This document shows, in pieces, positions 7,989-18,951 of a stretch of DNA of 64,000 bases. The notes below the pieces were generated by a model. The model was not told where the DNA came from, did no database searches, and saw only the letters and a list, made by a program, of their open reading frames with translations. The stretch's first letter is position 1; each line of letters opens with the position of its first letter. Source of the DNA: Candidatus Binatia bacterium (GTDB lineage: Bacteria; Desulfobacterota; Binatia; UBA9968; JAJDTQ01); NCBI GenBank assembly GCA_022824205.1, contig JAJEAI010000124.1, positions 1-64,000 of the forward strand, given 5' to 3'. The translations under genes and the position numbers were made by a program.

Positions 7989-9116
7989 TCAATCCTGTTG
8001 GGCGGGCAGCGAGACCTTGAATACCGATCCCTCGCCCACCCGGCTCTCCACGCTCAGGCGCCCCCCGTGCTCCTTGACGGTGGTGTCGCATACGGCCAGC
8101 CCCAGACCGGTGCCGCGGCGCTTGCGGGTGAAGAAAGGCGAGAAGATGTGCGGCAGGTCCGCTTCGTCGATGCCCGTGCCTTCGTCGCAAACGTCGACCC
8201 TGACGAACTTGGTGCCGGCGGTCTGTCCCGTGCGCGGGAGGAAGTCCGTGTCCATGTGCGAGGCCACGGTGAGGCAGTCGCCCGGGCCCATGGCCTGAAG
8301 CGCGTTCTTCACGAGATTCAGGAAAACCTGGATGAGGCGGCCCCGGTCGCCCGTCACCGGCGGCAGGCTGGGGTCGAAGGAGCGCTGGATGCGCACCCCG
8401 GCGGCGTCGGCCGCGGGGGCCTCCAGCCGCAGCACGTGCTCCAGCAACTCGTGCACGTTGAGCGGCTCCAGGTGGAGGCCGGCCGGCCGCGCGAGGTCCA
8501 GGAGCTGGTCCAGCAATTGATTGACGCGGTCCACCTCCCGGATCATGATGTCGGTGTTTTCCACGAGCGACACGTCGTGCGTCACCTCGGCGCGGATGAG
8601 TTGCGCCGCGCCCTTGATTCCCCCGAGCGGGTTCTTGATCTCGTGGGCCAGGGCGGCGGCCACCTTGCCCAGCAGGGCAAGCCGGTCCGACCGCCTCAGG
8701 TCCTCCTCCATGGCCTGCCTCAGGGTGCGGTCGCGCAGCAGCAGCACGCTGCCCGCGACCTGTCCGCGGCGGTCCCTGAGCGGCGACACCAGGGCGCTCA
8801 CCGGCACCGTTCCACGCCGCGGCTTGACGAAGTCGTTCTCCGCGCGGCTGGTGCTTTCATCGGGTCCGAGGCTGTTGTCGACCATGTCCAGCAGCCACCC
8901 GTTGGCGCGGAACAGGTCGCGCGCGTCCCGCGCCAGCAGGCTGCGGGCGGAGCGTCCGGTGAGGGTCTCGGCCGCCTGGTTGACGAAGGACAGGGCGCGC
9001 ACGCGGTCCACCACCAGCACGGCGTCCTCAAGGCTCGTGAGCACGTCCTGCCACGAGACTTCCGCCGCCAGGGTGCCCGAGTGGGGCGCGGTGGGCATGA
9101 GCCTGGGGTTGTGCAT
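7989..9116 (-). CDS. PAS-domain sensor histidine kinase, NtrB-like
   Basis: A soluble sensor kinase of 375 residues from the ATG at 9116. It has a PAS domain (about 22-130), HisKA H-box LAHEIKNPLGGIKGAAQLIR with phosphorylatable H158, N-box NLVKNALQAM, G1 box DEGTGIDEADL and F/G2 boxes FSPFFTRKRRGTGLGLAV. No transmembrane segment is visible, as in NtrB. The track frame starts at 9347, but the extra residues come from the rimP leader and repeat DNA, so a start near 9116 (or the Met at 9098) is preferred. It pairs with the NtrC-like regulator 5 bp downstream; thiE follows in the same transcript. Confidence 0.9.
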   Translation of the reverse strand: MHNPRLMPTAPHSGTLAAEVSWQDVLTSLEDAVLVVDRVRALSFVNQAAETLTGRSARSLLARDARDLFRANGWLLDMVDNSLGPDESTSRAENDFVKPRRGTVPVSALVSPLRDRRGQVAGSVLLLRDRTLRQAMEEDLRRSDRLALLGKVAAALAHEIKNPLGGIKGAAQLIRAEVTHDVSLVENTDIMIREVDRVNQLLDQLLDLARPAGLHLEPLNVHELLEHVLRLEAPAADAAGVRIQRSFDPSLPPVTGDRGRLIQVFLNLVKNALQAMGPGDCLTVASHMDTDFLPRTGQTAGTKFVRVDVCDEGTGIDEADLPHIFSPFFTRKRRGTGLGLAVCDTTVKEHGGRLSVESRVGEGSVFKVSLPAQQD

Positions 9117-9154
9117 GGACGGTTTCAGACCGGGGATGATAGCCGTTGTCGGGA

Positions 9155-9169
9155 CGGGTTTCAAACCCG
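9155..9169. repeat. Perfect 15-nt palindrome CGGGTTTCAAACCCG
   Basis: CGGGTTT-C-AAACCCG is a perfect inverted repeat in the gap between the divergent kinase gene and the rimP operon. Its position would suit an operator or a short repeat-family member. No second exact copy was noticed in the window. Confidence 0.4.
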
Positions 9170-9249
9170 CCCGCGCCTCCGGAAGACCAGGGCCGAGCGC
9201 AATCGTTTGCTTGCATTCGGCCGTGTCAGTGTGTAAGAGTTGAACATCG

Positions 9250-9272
9250 GTGGGCAGCTTGCCCGCTTTTTT
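9250..9272 (+). terminator. Terminator-like leader hairpin upstream of rimP-nusA operon
   Basis: G9250 to A9256 pairs with T9260 to C9266 (GTGGGCA-gct-TGCCCGC, one G-T wobble), followed directly by six Ts (9267-9272), and ends 26 nt before the rimP ATG. This is an intrinsic-terminator shape inside the probable 5' leader of the nusA operon. A weak promoter candidate upstream is TTGCAT (9211-9216), 17 nt, TAAGAG (9234-9239). An attenuator sensing NusA activity is the natural inference, since leaders of this kind are known before rimP operons in other bacteria. Confidence 0.55.
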
Positions 9273-9298
9273 ATTTGAGGTGGGTAGTTGAGGTGCCG

Positions 9299-9790
9299 AT
9301 GGCGACGCGCGAGACACGGGAGCGCCTCTGGGAGATCGTCGAGCCACTGGCCGCGGACCAGGGTCTGGAGGTGGTGGACATCGAGTTGCGGCATGAAGGG
9401 AGAGCGGGGCGCGTGCTGCGGGTGTACCTGGACAGGGTGGAGAAACGGGACGAGACCGAGGCTCCCGGCCTCGACGAGCTGGGCCGGGTAAGCCGGGAAC
9501 TCAGCGATCTGCTGGACGTCTACGACGTGGTGGAGGGCGCGTACACACTGGAAGTCTCGTCCCCCGGCGTCAACCGTCCCCTGCGCAAGCCGGAACATTT
9601 CGCGCGCTTCGTGGGACAGAGGGTCCGGGTCCGGACCCAGGAGATGATCGGCGGCCGGAGAAAATTTTCGGGACCCCTGCACGGTGCCGCCGGAGACGGC
9701 GTCGTGGTGCTGCAGGACGGGCACGAGGTCTTCATTCCGTTCGGCCTGATCGTCAAGGCGAACGTCGAGTACGAGTGGGCGTCACCCTGA
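9299..9790 (+). CDS. rimP: Ribosome maturation factor RimP
   Basis: RimP assists 30S subunit maturation. The 163-residue protein (from ATG 9299) has the two-domain RimP pattern: LEVVDIELRHEGRAGRVLRVYLD, LDELGRVSRELSDLLDVYD and YTLEVSSPGVNRPLRKPEHFARFVGQRVRV. The start is supported by GAGG 5 nt upstream; the longer track frame runs through the leader hairpin and is rejected. First gene of the rimP-nusA-ylxR-infB operon, 21 bp before nusA. Confidence 0.93.
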   Translation: MATRETRERLWEIVEPLAADQGLEVVDIELRHEGRAGRVLRVYLDRVEKRDETEAPGLDELGRVSRELSDLLDVYDVVEGAYTLEVSSPGVNRPLRKPEHFARFVGQRVRVRTQEMIGGRRKFSGPLHGAAGDGVVVLQDGHEVFIPFGLIVKANVEYEWASP

Positions 9791-9811
9791 CGCGGCCCCG
9801 GATGGGGGAGA

Positions 9812-11244
<1,433 letters not shown>

Positions 11245-11248
<4 letters not shown>

Positions 11249-11508
11249 GCGCCCGCGCGCCGGAGCGGACCTGTCTGGGTTGCGGTGGGCGTGACGCCAA
11301 GACCGCCATGCGACGGGTCGCCATCACGGAAAACGGCTTGGAACCCGAAGAGGTCCGGGGACGAGGAGGCTATCTGCATAACCGCGAGGATTGTTGGCGA
11401 GCTTTCTTGAAACGGAAGAGCCTGTACCGGGCATTTCGTCGTGATCTGCCTCGCGGAGGTCGTGAGGAGCTGGTGGAAAAGCTTCGCGCTCAATGGAGTG
11501 GGAAATGA
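11245..11508 (+). CDS. ylxR: YlxR/RnpM family RNA-binding protein
   Basis: An 87-residue DUF448 protein usually found between nusA and infB. It shows the family motifs [11 protein letters not shown] and [13 protein letters not shown]. Family members in other bacteria bind RNA, with recent evidence for modulation of RNase P; that role is not shown here. The start overlaps nusA (ATGA) and the end overlaps infB, so translation is coupled along the operon. Confidence 0.88.
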
Positions 11509-14420
11509 GCAAACTGAGAGTGCATCAACTGGCCAAGCAGCTCGATATGGAGCCGAAGGATCTCATCGCCTTGCTCGACAAGATCCGGGTGCGCGGCAAG
11601 AAGGCTCAGAGCTCCCTCGACGATTCGGAGGTCGAAGCCGTCAAGACGGCCCTGGCCGCCGCGGAAAAGCCCAAGGTCACGGTCGGCGAGGAACGCGTGG
11701 TGGTGGACCGCACCATCACCGCGGAGGACCAGGACATGGGCGAGGTGCAGGCACACGAGAAAGTGGTCGAGCGCCGCGTCCGCGCCAACGTCATCCGGCG
11801 TCGCCGAAGCACGGTCGAGTTGGTCACGCGCCGGCCCATCCACCCGGTGCCGCCGCCTCCCGAGGAGGAAGAGGAAGCGGCGGCGGAGGCCGCGGAAGCG
11901 CCGGCTCCCGTGGCGTCCTTCCCCGCCGCCCGGCTCGAGGCGCCCGTGGCGCGGCCCCCGGAGACGCCGTCGCAACCGGCGGCGCCTCAGGAGGCCGCGG
12001 TGGCCGAGGGGCATGAAGCGGCGGCCCACGAACCCGAGCCGGTTGAAACCGTGGAGCTGCCGGTCGCGCGGGAAGCCGCGCCCCCGGCCGAGGAGGTACA
12101 GGAGCGGCCGGCGGTCGAGACTCCGCCGGAGCAGCCGCCCGAGCCCGCGGAGATCGTTGCCTCGGAGGAGGCCGGAGCGGAGATCGCCGTCCCGGCCGGG
12201 GAGTCGGAGGAGCCCGTCCCGTCCGAGGCGCCGGCGCCACTCGAGGCCAACGGCGCCGCCGCGGCGGGAACCAATGGGAGCGCCGCGCCCGAGGCGGAGA
12301 CGGTGGCTCCGGACGGTGTGGCACGGCCCGCGGGACCGCGCATTCTCGGTCGCATCGACTTGAACCGCAAGGCGGCGCCCGCGCCCAAGCCGTCGCCGGA
12401 TGGAGGACAGCGGCGGGAAACCAAGGCCCCGGAGCCGGAGGGCCAGGACAAGGGCGTCAAGACCGCCAAGGGCAAGAAGCGGGTCATCCGCAAGCAGGAA
12501 GTCATCGAGCTCAAGGAACGGGAGTTCCGCTCGCCGCGCGGCCGGGTGCTGCGGAAGAAGCGCGCCCTTCCGGGCAAGGAACAGCGCAAGACCGCCATCA
12601 CCGTGCCCAAGGCGAGCAAGCGAGTGGTGCGCGTGGCCGAGGTCGTCACCGTAGGCGACATGGCCAAGTCCATGGGCGTCAAGGCAGGCGAGGTCATCAA
12701 GAAACTCATGGGCCTGGGCATGATGGCCACCATCAACCAGGTGCTCGACTTCGACACGGCGACCCTGGTGGCCAACGAGTTCGACTACCAGGTCGAGAAC
12801 GTGGCCTTCGACGTGGAAACCGCGCTGCAGGGTCAGCACGAGGTGGCGGAGTCCGAAGAGGGTCTGGAGCCGCGGCCGCCGGTGGTCACGATCATGGGCC
12901 ACGTCGACCACGGCAAGACCTCGCTGCTGGACGCCATCCGCAGCACCCACGTGACCGACGCCGAGGCCGGCGGGATCACGCAGCACATCGGCGCGTATCA
13001 CGTTCGGGTGGAAGGGCGGGGTGTCACTTTCCTCGACACTCCCGGGCACGAGGCCTTCACCGCCATGCGCGCGCGTGGGGCGAAGGTCACGGACATCGTG
13101 GTGCTGGTGGTGGCGGCGGACGACGGCGTCATGCCCCAGACCATCGAGGCGGTGGATCATGCCCGCGCGGCCGAGGTGCCGATCATCGTGGCGGTGAACA
13201 AGATCGACCGGCCCGACGCCGATCCCGAGCGGGTGCAGCGCGGCCTCTCCGACCACGGCCTGATTCCCGAGGCGTGGGGCGGCGACACGATCTTCGTGCC
13301 GGTGTCCGCGGTGACCCGTGAGGGCATCCCGAACCTGCTGGAGATGCTGTTGCTCCAGGCGGACGTGCTGGAGCTCAAGGCCAATCCCAACAAGCTGGCC
13401 CGGGGCGCCGTGGTGGAGGCCAAGCTGGAGCGGGGGCGCGGGCCGGTTTCCACCGTGCTGGTGCAGGAAGGGACGCTGAAGGTCGGCGATCCCATCTTCG
13501 CCGGACCCCATCACGGCAAGGTGCGCGCCATGATCGACGATCAGGGCCGGAAGGTGGACCAGGCGACGCCGTCCTTCCCGGTGGAGATACTGGGCCTTCA
13601 GGGCGTGCCGCAGGCGGGTGAAGCGTTCTCGGCTCTTACGGACGAGGCCACGGCCCGGCAGTTGGCCGAATTCCGGGAAACCCAGCAGCGCGAGGCCGAG
13701 CTGGCGAAGACCAGCAAGGTATCCCTGGAGGAGTTCTACGACCAGATCAAGGCGAACGAGGTCAAGGAACTGCGGGTGGTGCTCAAGGGCGACGTCCACG
13801 GTTCGGTGGAAGCCCTCGGCGAAGCCCTCACCCGTGTGTCCACGGACGAAGTCAAGATCCGCGTGATCCACGGTTCCGTGGGTGGCATCACCGAAAGCGA
13901 CGTGTTGTTGGCCAGCGCCTCCAACGCCATCGTCATCGGCTTCAACGTCCGACCCGAACCCAAGGCCACGAACCTTGCCATGCAGCAGGGAGTGGACCTG
14001 CGCCTCTACACCATCATCTACGAGGTGATCGACGACATTCGCTCAGCCATGGAAGGCATGCTGGAGCCGGTCTACCGCGAGGAGTTCCACGCACGCGTGC
14101 AGGTTCGCGAAGTGTTCAACATCCGCGGCGTCGGCACCATCGCGGGCTGTGCGGTTACCGACGGGAAGATTCAGCGTTCCAGCATGGTCCGTCTCCTGCG
14201 CGACCAGGTGGTGGTGCACGAGGGACGGCTGGCGAGCCTCAAGCGCTTCAAGGACGACGTGCGCGAAGTGGGCACGGGTTACGAGTGCGGCATTGCCATC
14301 GACGGGTACCAGGACGTGAAGATCGGCGACGTCATCGAGGGTTTCGAGAAGATCCCGGTCACCCGCGCGCAACTGCGCGGCGACGGCGGTGGCGCCGCCC
14401 AGCTTTCCGCGGACCGGTAG
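11505..14420 (+). CDS. infB: Translation initiation factor IF-2
   Basis: IF-2 is the GTPase that places initiator tRNA on the 30S subunit. The 971-residue protein starts with an IF2_N module ([21 protein letters not shown]) and a long Pro/Glu/Ala-rich linker. A second IF2_N-like module follows ([22 protein letters not shown]), then the GTPase domain with G1 GHVDHGKT (about residue 465), G3 DTPGHEAF and G4 NKID, and the C-terminal IF-2 domains. The track gives an ATG at 11493. The ATG at 11505 is preferred because GGAGTGGG lies at a proper distance before it and it overlaps the ylxR stop. Confidence 0.96.
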   Translation: MSKLRVHQLAKQLDMEPKDLIALLDKIRVRGKKAQSSLDDSEVEAVKTALAAAEKPKVTVGEERVVVDRTITAEDQDMGEVQAHEKVVERRVRANVIRRRRSTVELVTRRPIHPVPPPPEEEEEAAAEAAEAPAPVASFPAARLEAPVARPPETPSQPAAPQEAAVAEGHEAAAHEPEPVETVELPVAREAAPPAEEVQERPAVETPPEQPPEPAEIVASEEAGAEIAVPAGESEEPVPSEAPAPLEANGAAAAGTNGSAAPEAETVAPDGVARPAGPRILGRIDLNRKAAPAPKPSPDGGQRRETKAPEPEGQDKGVKTAKGKKRVIRKQEVIELKEREFRSPRGRVLRKKRALPGKEQRKTAITVPKASKRVVRVAEVVTVGDMAKSMGVKAGEVIKKLMGLGMMATINQVLDFDTATLVANEFDYQVENVAFDVETALQGQHEVAESEEGLEPRPPVVTIMGHVDHGKTSLLDAIRSTHVTDAEAGGITQHIGAYHVRVEGRGVTFLDTPGHEAFTAMRARGAKVTDIVVLVVAADDGVMPQTIEAVDHARAAEVPIIVAVNKIDRPDADPERVQRGLSDHGLIPEAWGGDTIFVPVSAVTREGIPNLLEMLLLQADVLELKANPNKLARGAVVEAKLERGRGPVSTVLVQEGTLKVGDPIFAGPHHGKVRAMIDDQGRKVDQATPSFPVEILGLQGVPQAGEAFSALTDEATARQLAEFRETQQREAELAKTSKVSLEEFYDQIKANEVKELRVVLKGDVHGSVEALGEALTRVSTDEVKIRVIHGSVGGITESDVLLASASNAIVIGFNVRPEPKATNLAMQQGVDLRLYTIIYEVIDDIRSAMEGMLEPVYREEFHARVQVREVFNIRGVGTIAGCAVTDGKIQRSSMVRLLRDQVVVHEGRLASLKRFKDDVREVGTGYECGIAIDGYQDVKIGDVIEGFEKIPVTRAQLRGDGGGAAQLSADR

Positions 14421-14463
14421 CGCGGCAGCCGCCCAACGGTGAAGTCGCGGAGAGGCCGGCGAC

Positions 14464-14751
14464 ATGGTGATCGGCGTCCTCAAGCTCGTGCTGATCCTGC
14501 CGGAGAACCATTCCCTCAAAGGGAAACGGTCCGTGCTGCGCAAGATTCAAGCGCGCGTCTCCAACCGGTTCAATGTTTCCACGACGGAGTGTGGCGACCA
14601 GGACTTGTGGCAGCGGGCGTTGATGGGATTCGCGGCCGCGGGCAGCAATCCGCGAATCGTGGAAGCCACGCTTCGTGACGTGATGGAGTTCGTGCACCGC
14701 ATGGGTCTGGCGGAACTGGGCGAGTCCGAACTCCGCGTCCTGCACGAATAG
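14464..14751 (+). CDS. ylxP: DUF503 family protein YlxP
   Basis: A 95-residue DUF503 protein, commonly encoded between infB and rbfA. It starts MVIGVLKLVLILPENHSLKGKR, which carries the family's conserved SLKGKR segment, and ends with a helix-rich half (VEATLRDVMEFVHRMGLAEL). A role linked to ribosome or translation functions is inferred from gene neighbourhood only. It lies 43 bp after infB; a composite repeat separates it from rbfA. Confidence 0.88.
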   Translation: MVIGVLKLVLILPENHSLKGKRSVLRKIQARVSNRFNVSTTECGDQDLWQRALMGFAAAGSNPRIVEATLRDVMEFVHRMGLAELGESELRVLHE

Positions 14752-14827
14752 GCGGCGACATCATTTCCGCGGACCAAGCCGTGTCGAATCGTCGCCCGGA
14801 CAAGAAGTGGCACCAACGCCCCGAATC

Positions 14828-14998
14828 GTCATTGATAAGAAAATAAAATCTTGTTCAATGATTTCTGGTAGTTACGGAATCCCGCCACACCCCAACGAGT
14901 CATTCCCGCGAAAGCGGGAATCCAGGGGCGGTGGCGGGGCGCTGCAGCGGCGTTTTCCCGCTCCACCCCTCCTGGATTCCCGCTTTCGCGGGAATGAC
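14828..14998. repeat. Composite dispersed repeat, copy A
   Basis: This 171-bp element fills the gap between ylxP and rbfA. The 5' part TCATTGAtaagaaaataaaatcttgtTCAATGA is an AT-rich hairpin followed by TGGTAGTTACGGAA. The 3' part has paired arms GTCATTCCCGCGAAAGCGGGAATCCAGG and CCTGGATTCCCGCTTTCGCGGGAATGAC around a GC-rich middle. Copies B (23079) and C (40674) share the same order of parts. The A-copy arms carry a compensating GAAA/TTTC change relative to GGAA/TTCC in B and C, which keeps the pairing. Confidence 0.85.
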
Positions 14999-15016
14999 GA
15001 CTAGAGGCATTGGACT

Positions 15017-15385
15017 TTGGCAAGAAATCGTCAAAAGACAGGCATTCCGCGTTCGCAGCGTGTGGGCGACTTGCTGATCGAGTTCGTTTCACGGCTGTTG
15101 ACGCGTTCCCTCAACGATCCGCGGCTCGCTTCGGTGACGCTGACCGCGACGGACGTGCGTCCCGACCTCAAGCACGCCACTCTCTACTTCACGGTGCGCG
15201 ACGGTGAGGGGTCCAGGGATGAAGCGCTCCTGGGCCTGCGCGCGGCCACGGGCTTTATCCGAAGTCGCATCGCCGTCGACCTCGATCTGCGCTTCGTGCC
15301 CGACCTCGAGTTCGTCCATGACGACGCCCCGGAGCGTGCCCGCCGCATCGAGGACCTTCTCAGCCAGGTCCGGTGCAAGGCATAG
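15017..15385 (+). CDS. rbfA: Ribosome-binding factor A
   Basis: RbfA binds the 30S subunit during late 16S rRNA maturation. The 122-residue protein shows the KH-like RbfA pattern: RSQRVGDLLIEFVSRLL, DPRLASVTLTATDVRPDLKHATLYFTV and LRFVPDLEFVHDDAPERARRIEDLL. The start is TTG, with AGAGG about 9 nt upstream; no in-frame ATG fits better. Overlaps the region of the truB start. Confidence 0.93.
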   Translation: MARNRQKTGIPRSQRVGDLLIEFVSRLLTRSLNDPRLASVTLTATDVRPDLKHATLYFTVRDGEGSRDEALLGLRAATGFIRSRIAVDLDLRFVPDLEFVHDDAPERARRIEDLLSQVRCKA

Positions 15386-15408
15386 TCGGAAGGACTTCAC
15401 GGGACATC

Positions 15409-16314
15409 ATGCATCTGGTCACGAGCGGCATCCTGCTGGTGGACAAGCCCGAGGGCCCATCCTCCGCTCGGGTGGTGGCCACGGCGAAGCACATCACGGG
15501 CGCGCGCAAGGTGGGGCACCTGGGTACGCTGGACCCGTTCGCTTCGGGGCTCCTGCCGCTGGCGGTCAATGAAGGGACGAAGGTGGCGCAGCACTTCCTG
15601 GACGCCGACAAGGGGTACACCGGCGTGGTCGAGCTCGGAGCCGAGACGGACACCCAGGACCGCACCGGCAAGGTGCTGGTCCGGCGTGACGCACCGCGGT
15701 TGGGTCCGTCGCGGCTCGAAGCACTGCGCCGCGAGTTCAGCGGCAGCCTGCGCCAGGTACCGCCCATGTATTCGGCGCTCAAACAGGACGGAACCCGGCT
15801 CTACGAGTTCGCGCGCAAGGGCGTCGAGGTAGGGCGGGAGGCACGCCACATCCGGGTGGACATCACCCGTCTGGAGCAAGTGTCGCCGACGGAACTTGAG
15901 TTCGATCTGACCTGTTCCAAGGGCACCTACGTGCGCACCCTGGCGGCGGACATCGGCAGCGCTCTGGGTTGCGGCGGCTACCTGAGCCGCCTGCGCCGGG
16001 TGGCGTCCGGTCCGTTCCGCATCGACGGCGCGCTCACCCTGGACGCCTTGCGGGAACTGCCGGATGCCGGTGCCGTCCCGCTGGTGCCGCTGAATCAAGC
16101 CCTGGGCCACCTGCGCGGCGCCGTCGTGGACCGGGCCGCGGCCGACGGAATCAGGCGCGGCCTTCAGGGCGCGCTGGCGGGCGTTGGAATGCCGGACCCG
16201 GGCGAGACCAACCGGCGGGTAGTGGACCCGGACGGGGAACTGGTGGCGCTGATCGGCTGGGAAACGATGGTGCGGAGGTGGCGCATCGTGCGGGTCTTCA
16301 ACGGTTCCGGGTGA
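15409..16314 (+). CDS. truB: tRNA pseudouridine(55) synthase TruB
   Basis: TruB makes pseudouridine 55 in the T-loop of tRNAs. It shows [18 protein letters not shown], the catalytic-Asp motif [44 protein letters not shown] and [15 protein letters not shown], plus a C-terminal PUA-like tail. The track uses a GTG at 15373 inside rbfA; the ATG at 15409 (301 aa) puts the N-terminus at the usual family position. Operon member between rbfA and rpsO. Confidence 0.93.
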   Translation: MHLVTSGILLVDKPEGPSSARVVATAKHITGARKVGHLGTLDPFASGLLPLAVNEGTKVAQHFLDADKGYTGVVELGAETDTQDRTGKVLVRRDAPRLGPSRLEALRREFSGSLRQVPPMYSALKQDGTRLYEFARKGVEVGREARHIRVDITRLEQVSPTELEFDLTCSKGTYVRTLAADIGSALGCGGYLSRLRRVASGPFRIDGALTLDALRELPDAGAVPLVPLNQALGHLRGAVVDRAAADGIRRGLQGALAGVGMPDPGETNRRVVDPDGELVALIGWETMVRRWRIVRVFNGSG

Positions 16315-16408
16315 GCGCGGCCGCCTTCCGGCGCGGCTTTTGCAAGTGCGCGGCCGGTATGCTAAAAAGCAGATCAAATCAAAAGACAGGAGAAAGAAAA
16401 GGGTACAG

Positions 16409-16678
16409 ATGGAATCAGCTCGGGAGCAGACCAGCGAGACGATCAGGCAATTCAGACTTCACGATTCGGACACCGGTTCGCCTGAGGTGCAAGTGGCGAT
16501 TCACAGCCACCGCATCACCTATCTGACAGAGCATCTGAGAACTCACAAGAAGGACCATCACACGCGGATGGGCCTGCTCAGGCTCGTCGGCAAAAGGCGG
16601 CGGCTTCTGGACTATCTCAAGAAAAGGGACGTCCGGAGGTACCAGACCTTGATCCAGCGGCTGGGTATTCGTCGATAG
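16409..16678 (+). CDS. rpsO: 30S ribosomal protein S15
   Basis: S15 is a primary 16S rRNA-binding protein. From the ATG at 16409 it is 89 residues, the usual size, and shows [50 protein letters not shown] and [12 protein letters not shown]. The 23 extra N-terminal residues in the track are out of family and are dropped. Lies directly before pnp, as in many bacteria. Confidence 0.97.
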   Translation: MESAREQTSETIRQFRLHDSDTGSPEVQVAIHSHRITYLTEHLRTHKKDHHTRMGLLRLVGKRRRLLDYLKKRDVRRYQTLIQRLGIRR

Positions 16679-16746
16679 ATACCTGGCCGTTGTCGTCCCT
16701 TCCCGCGTTCTTCTCTTCAGCCCCCACTGCCCTCGAGGGTACACCT

Positions 16747-18843
16747 ATGCAAACAAAGATCGAGTTGGACTATTGCGGCCGACCTCTATGCGTCGACGTC
16801 GGCAAGGTCGCCAGGCAGGCCGACGGCGCCGCGCTGGTGCGGTTCGGCGAGACCGTCGTCCTCGCCACCGCCGTGGCCTCCAAGGACATCCGCGAGGAGA
16901 TCGACTTCTTCCCGCTCACCGTCGACTACCAGGAAAAGACCTTTGCCGCCGGGCGCATCCCCGGCGGTTTTTTCAAGCGCGAGGGACGCCCCTCGGAAAA
17001 GGAAATCCTTACCTGCCGCCTCATCGACCGATCCATCCGGCCGCTGTTCGCGGGCGGTCTCAAGGCGGAGACGCAGATCATCGTCACCGTGCTGTCCGCC
17101 GATGGCGAAAACGACACCGACATGGTTTCCATGTTCGCCGCTTCGCTGGCCATCGAGATATCGGACATCCCGTTCAACGGCCCTCTGGCCGGCGTCCGGG
17201 TGGGCCGCGTCAACGGCGAGTGGGTCATGAACCCGCTCCAGAGCCGGATTTCGGATTGCGACGTCAACATCTTCCTCTCGGGAACCCGGGACGGCATCCT
17301 GATGGTGGAAGGGGGCGCGTCGATCGTGCCCGAGGAGGGGGTGCTGGATGCGCTGTTCCAGGGCCACCAGGCGATCCAGCCCCTCATCGACCTGCAGGAA
17401 AAGCTCCGGGAGCAGCTCGGCAAGCCCAAGCGGATCGCCCCCCAGGAAGAGAAGGACGAGACGCTGACGGGCTGGGTGCGGGAGCGCGCGCGGGAAAAGG
17501 TCAAGGAGGCGGTGTGCATCGCCGACAAGAAGCAGCGCAACTCCCGCATCGACGAGGTGGGCGGCGAGGTCCAGGCGGCGGGCGCGGAAGAGTTCCCCGG
17601 ACGCGAAAAGGAGATCAAGGGCGCCTTCAGGGCGCTGGAGAAGTTCGAGCTCCGGGACCTGGTGTTGCAGCGCAAACGCATCGACGGCCGCGGCCTCAAG
17701 GACGTGCGCCCCATTACCTGCGACGTCGACCTCCTGCCGCGCACCCACGGGTCGGCGCTCTTCACCCGCGGCGAGACCCAGGCGCTGGTGGTGGCCACCC
17801 TGGGCACGTCCTCCGACGCGCAACGCGTCGACGCCCTCACCGGCGAGCAGTTCAAGAAGTTCATGCTGCATTACAACTTCCCTCCCTACAGCACCGGCGA
17901 GGTGAAGTTCCTGCGCAGTCCGGGGCGGCGTGAGATCGGCCACGGCGCGCTGGCTGAGCGCGCGCTGGTGCCCGTCCTGCCCGACGAGGACGCGTTCCCC
18001 TACACTCTGCGCGTGGTCTCCGAGATCCTGGCGTCCAACGGCTCCTCCTCCATGGCGAGCGTGTGCGGCGGCTCCCTGTCGCTCATGGACGCCGGCGTTC
18101 CCATCAAGGCGCCGGTGGCGGGCATCGCCATGGGCCTCATCAAGGAAGGCGACGAAGTGCGGGTGCTGACCGACATCCTCGGCGACGAGGACCATCTCGG
18201 CGACATGGACTTCAAGGTCGCCGGCACCCGGGAAGGCATCACCGCGCTGCAGATGGACATCAAGATCGGCGGCGTCAACCGCGAGATCATGCAGGAGGCC
18301 CTGTACCAGGCGCGGGAAGGCCGCCTTCACATCCTCGACATCATGGACGGTACGCTGGCGGAGACGCGCCAGGAGGTCTCGCGCCACGCGCCGCGCATCA
18401 CCACGATCAAGGTGCGGCCCGAGAAGATCCGCGACATCATCGGACCGGGAGGCAAGGTCATCCGCGGCATCGTCGAGGCCACGGGAACCAAGATCGACGT
18501 GCAGGACGACGGCACCGTCACGGTGGCGTCCAGCGACGAGGCGGGCAGCCGCCGGGCCCTGGACATGATCGAGGGCATCGTCGCCGAGGTGGAGATCGGC
18601 CGCATCTACAAGGGCACGGTCCGGCGCGTGATGGACTTCGGCGCGTTCGTCGAGATCCTGCCGGGCACCGACGGACTGGTCCACATCTCGCAGATCGCCG
18701 ACGACCACGTGCGCCGCGTGAGAGACGTGCTCAACGAGGGCGACGAGCTGATGGTGAAGGTGCTGGACGTGGACCGGCAGGGCAAGATCCGTCTCAGCCG
18801 CAAGGAGGCCCTGAAGGAAGAACAGACCTCCGAGCAGGTGTAG
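16747..18843 (+). CDS. pnp: Polyribonucleotide nucleotidyltransferase (PNPase)
   Basis: PNPase degrades RNA 3'-5' by phosphorolysis and is the core of many degradosomes. The 698 residues contain two RNase PH domains (first: GETVVLATAVASKD and FKREGRPSEKEILTCRLIDR; second: GSALFTRGETQALV, SNGSSSMASVCGGSLSLMDAGVP), a KH domain (KIRDIIGPGGKVIRGI) and an S1 domain (IYKGTVRRVMDFGAFVEILPGTDGLVHISQI). The ATG at 16747 has GAGGG upstream and matches the family N-terminus; the track start at 16690 is rejected. A strong hairpin follows the stop. Confidence 0.97.
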   Translation: MQTKIELDYCGRPLCVDVGKVARQADGAALVRFGETVVLATAVASKDIREEIDFFPLTVDYQEKTFAAGRIPGGFFKREGRPSEKEILTCRLIDRSIRPLFAGGLKAETQIIVTVLSADGENDTDMVSMFAASLAIEISDIPFNGPLAGVRVGRVNGEWVMNPLQSRISDCDVNIFLSGTRDGILMVEGGASIVPEEGVLDALFQGHQAIQPLIDLQEKLREQLGKPKRIAPQEEKDETLTGWVRERAREKVKEAVCIADKKQRNSRIDEVGGEVQAAGAEEFPGREKEIKGAFRALEKFELRDLVLQRKRIDGRGLKDVRPITCDVDLLPRTHGSALFTRGETQALVVATLGTSSDAQRVDALTGEQFKKFMLHYNFPPYSTGEVKFLRSPGRREIGHGALAERALVPVLPDEDAFPYTLRVVSEILASNGSSSMASVCGGSLSLMDAGVPIKAPVAGIAMGLIKEGDEVRVLTDILGDEDHLGDMDFKVAGTREGITALQMDIKIGGVNREIMQEALYQAREGRLHILDIMDGTLAETRQEVSRHAPRITTIKVRPEKIRDIIGPGGKVIRGIVEATGTKIDVQDDGTVTVASSDEAGSRRALDMIEGIVAEVEIGRIYKGTVRRVMDFGAFVEILPGTDGLVHISQIADDHVRRVRDVLNEGDELMVKVLDVDRQGKIRLSRKEALKEEQTSEQV

Positions 18844-18884
18844 CGACGGATCATCAAGCAAGGGCGGAAATCCAAAACAGATCA

Positions 18885-18913
18885 GGCACGGCGGGCTCCA
18901 GGCCCGCCGTGCC
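18885..18913. other. Strong 12-bp hairpin between pnp and the M16 peptidase gene
   Basis: GGCACGGCGGGC-tccag-GCCCGCCGTGCC is a perfect 12-bp stem with a 5-nt loop, beginning 42 nt after the pnp stop. There is no T-run, so it is more likely a transcript-stabilising or processing hairpin than an intrinsic terminator. Rho-dependent termination is also possible. Confidence 0.6.
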
Positions 18914-18951
18914 CCCATGGCGATGGGATCGCCGAGGGTGTCACCCATCCG

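Noticed and set aside
11490-13871. 793-aa minus-strand frame opposite infB
   Set aside because: Antisense shadow of IF-2; repetitive RRRL/GRG segments mirror the Pro/Glu-rich linker codons.
14828-14998. Possible CRISPR repeats from the paired ATTCCCGC arms
   Set aside because: The arms are inverted, not direct, with no regular spacers and no cas genes. They are dispersed palindromic repeats.
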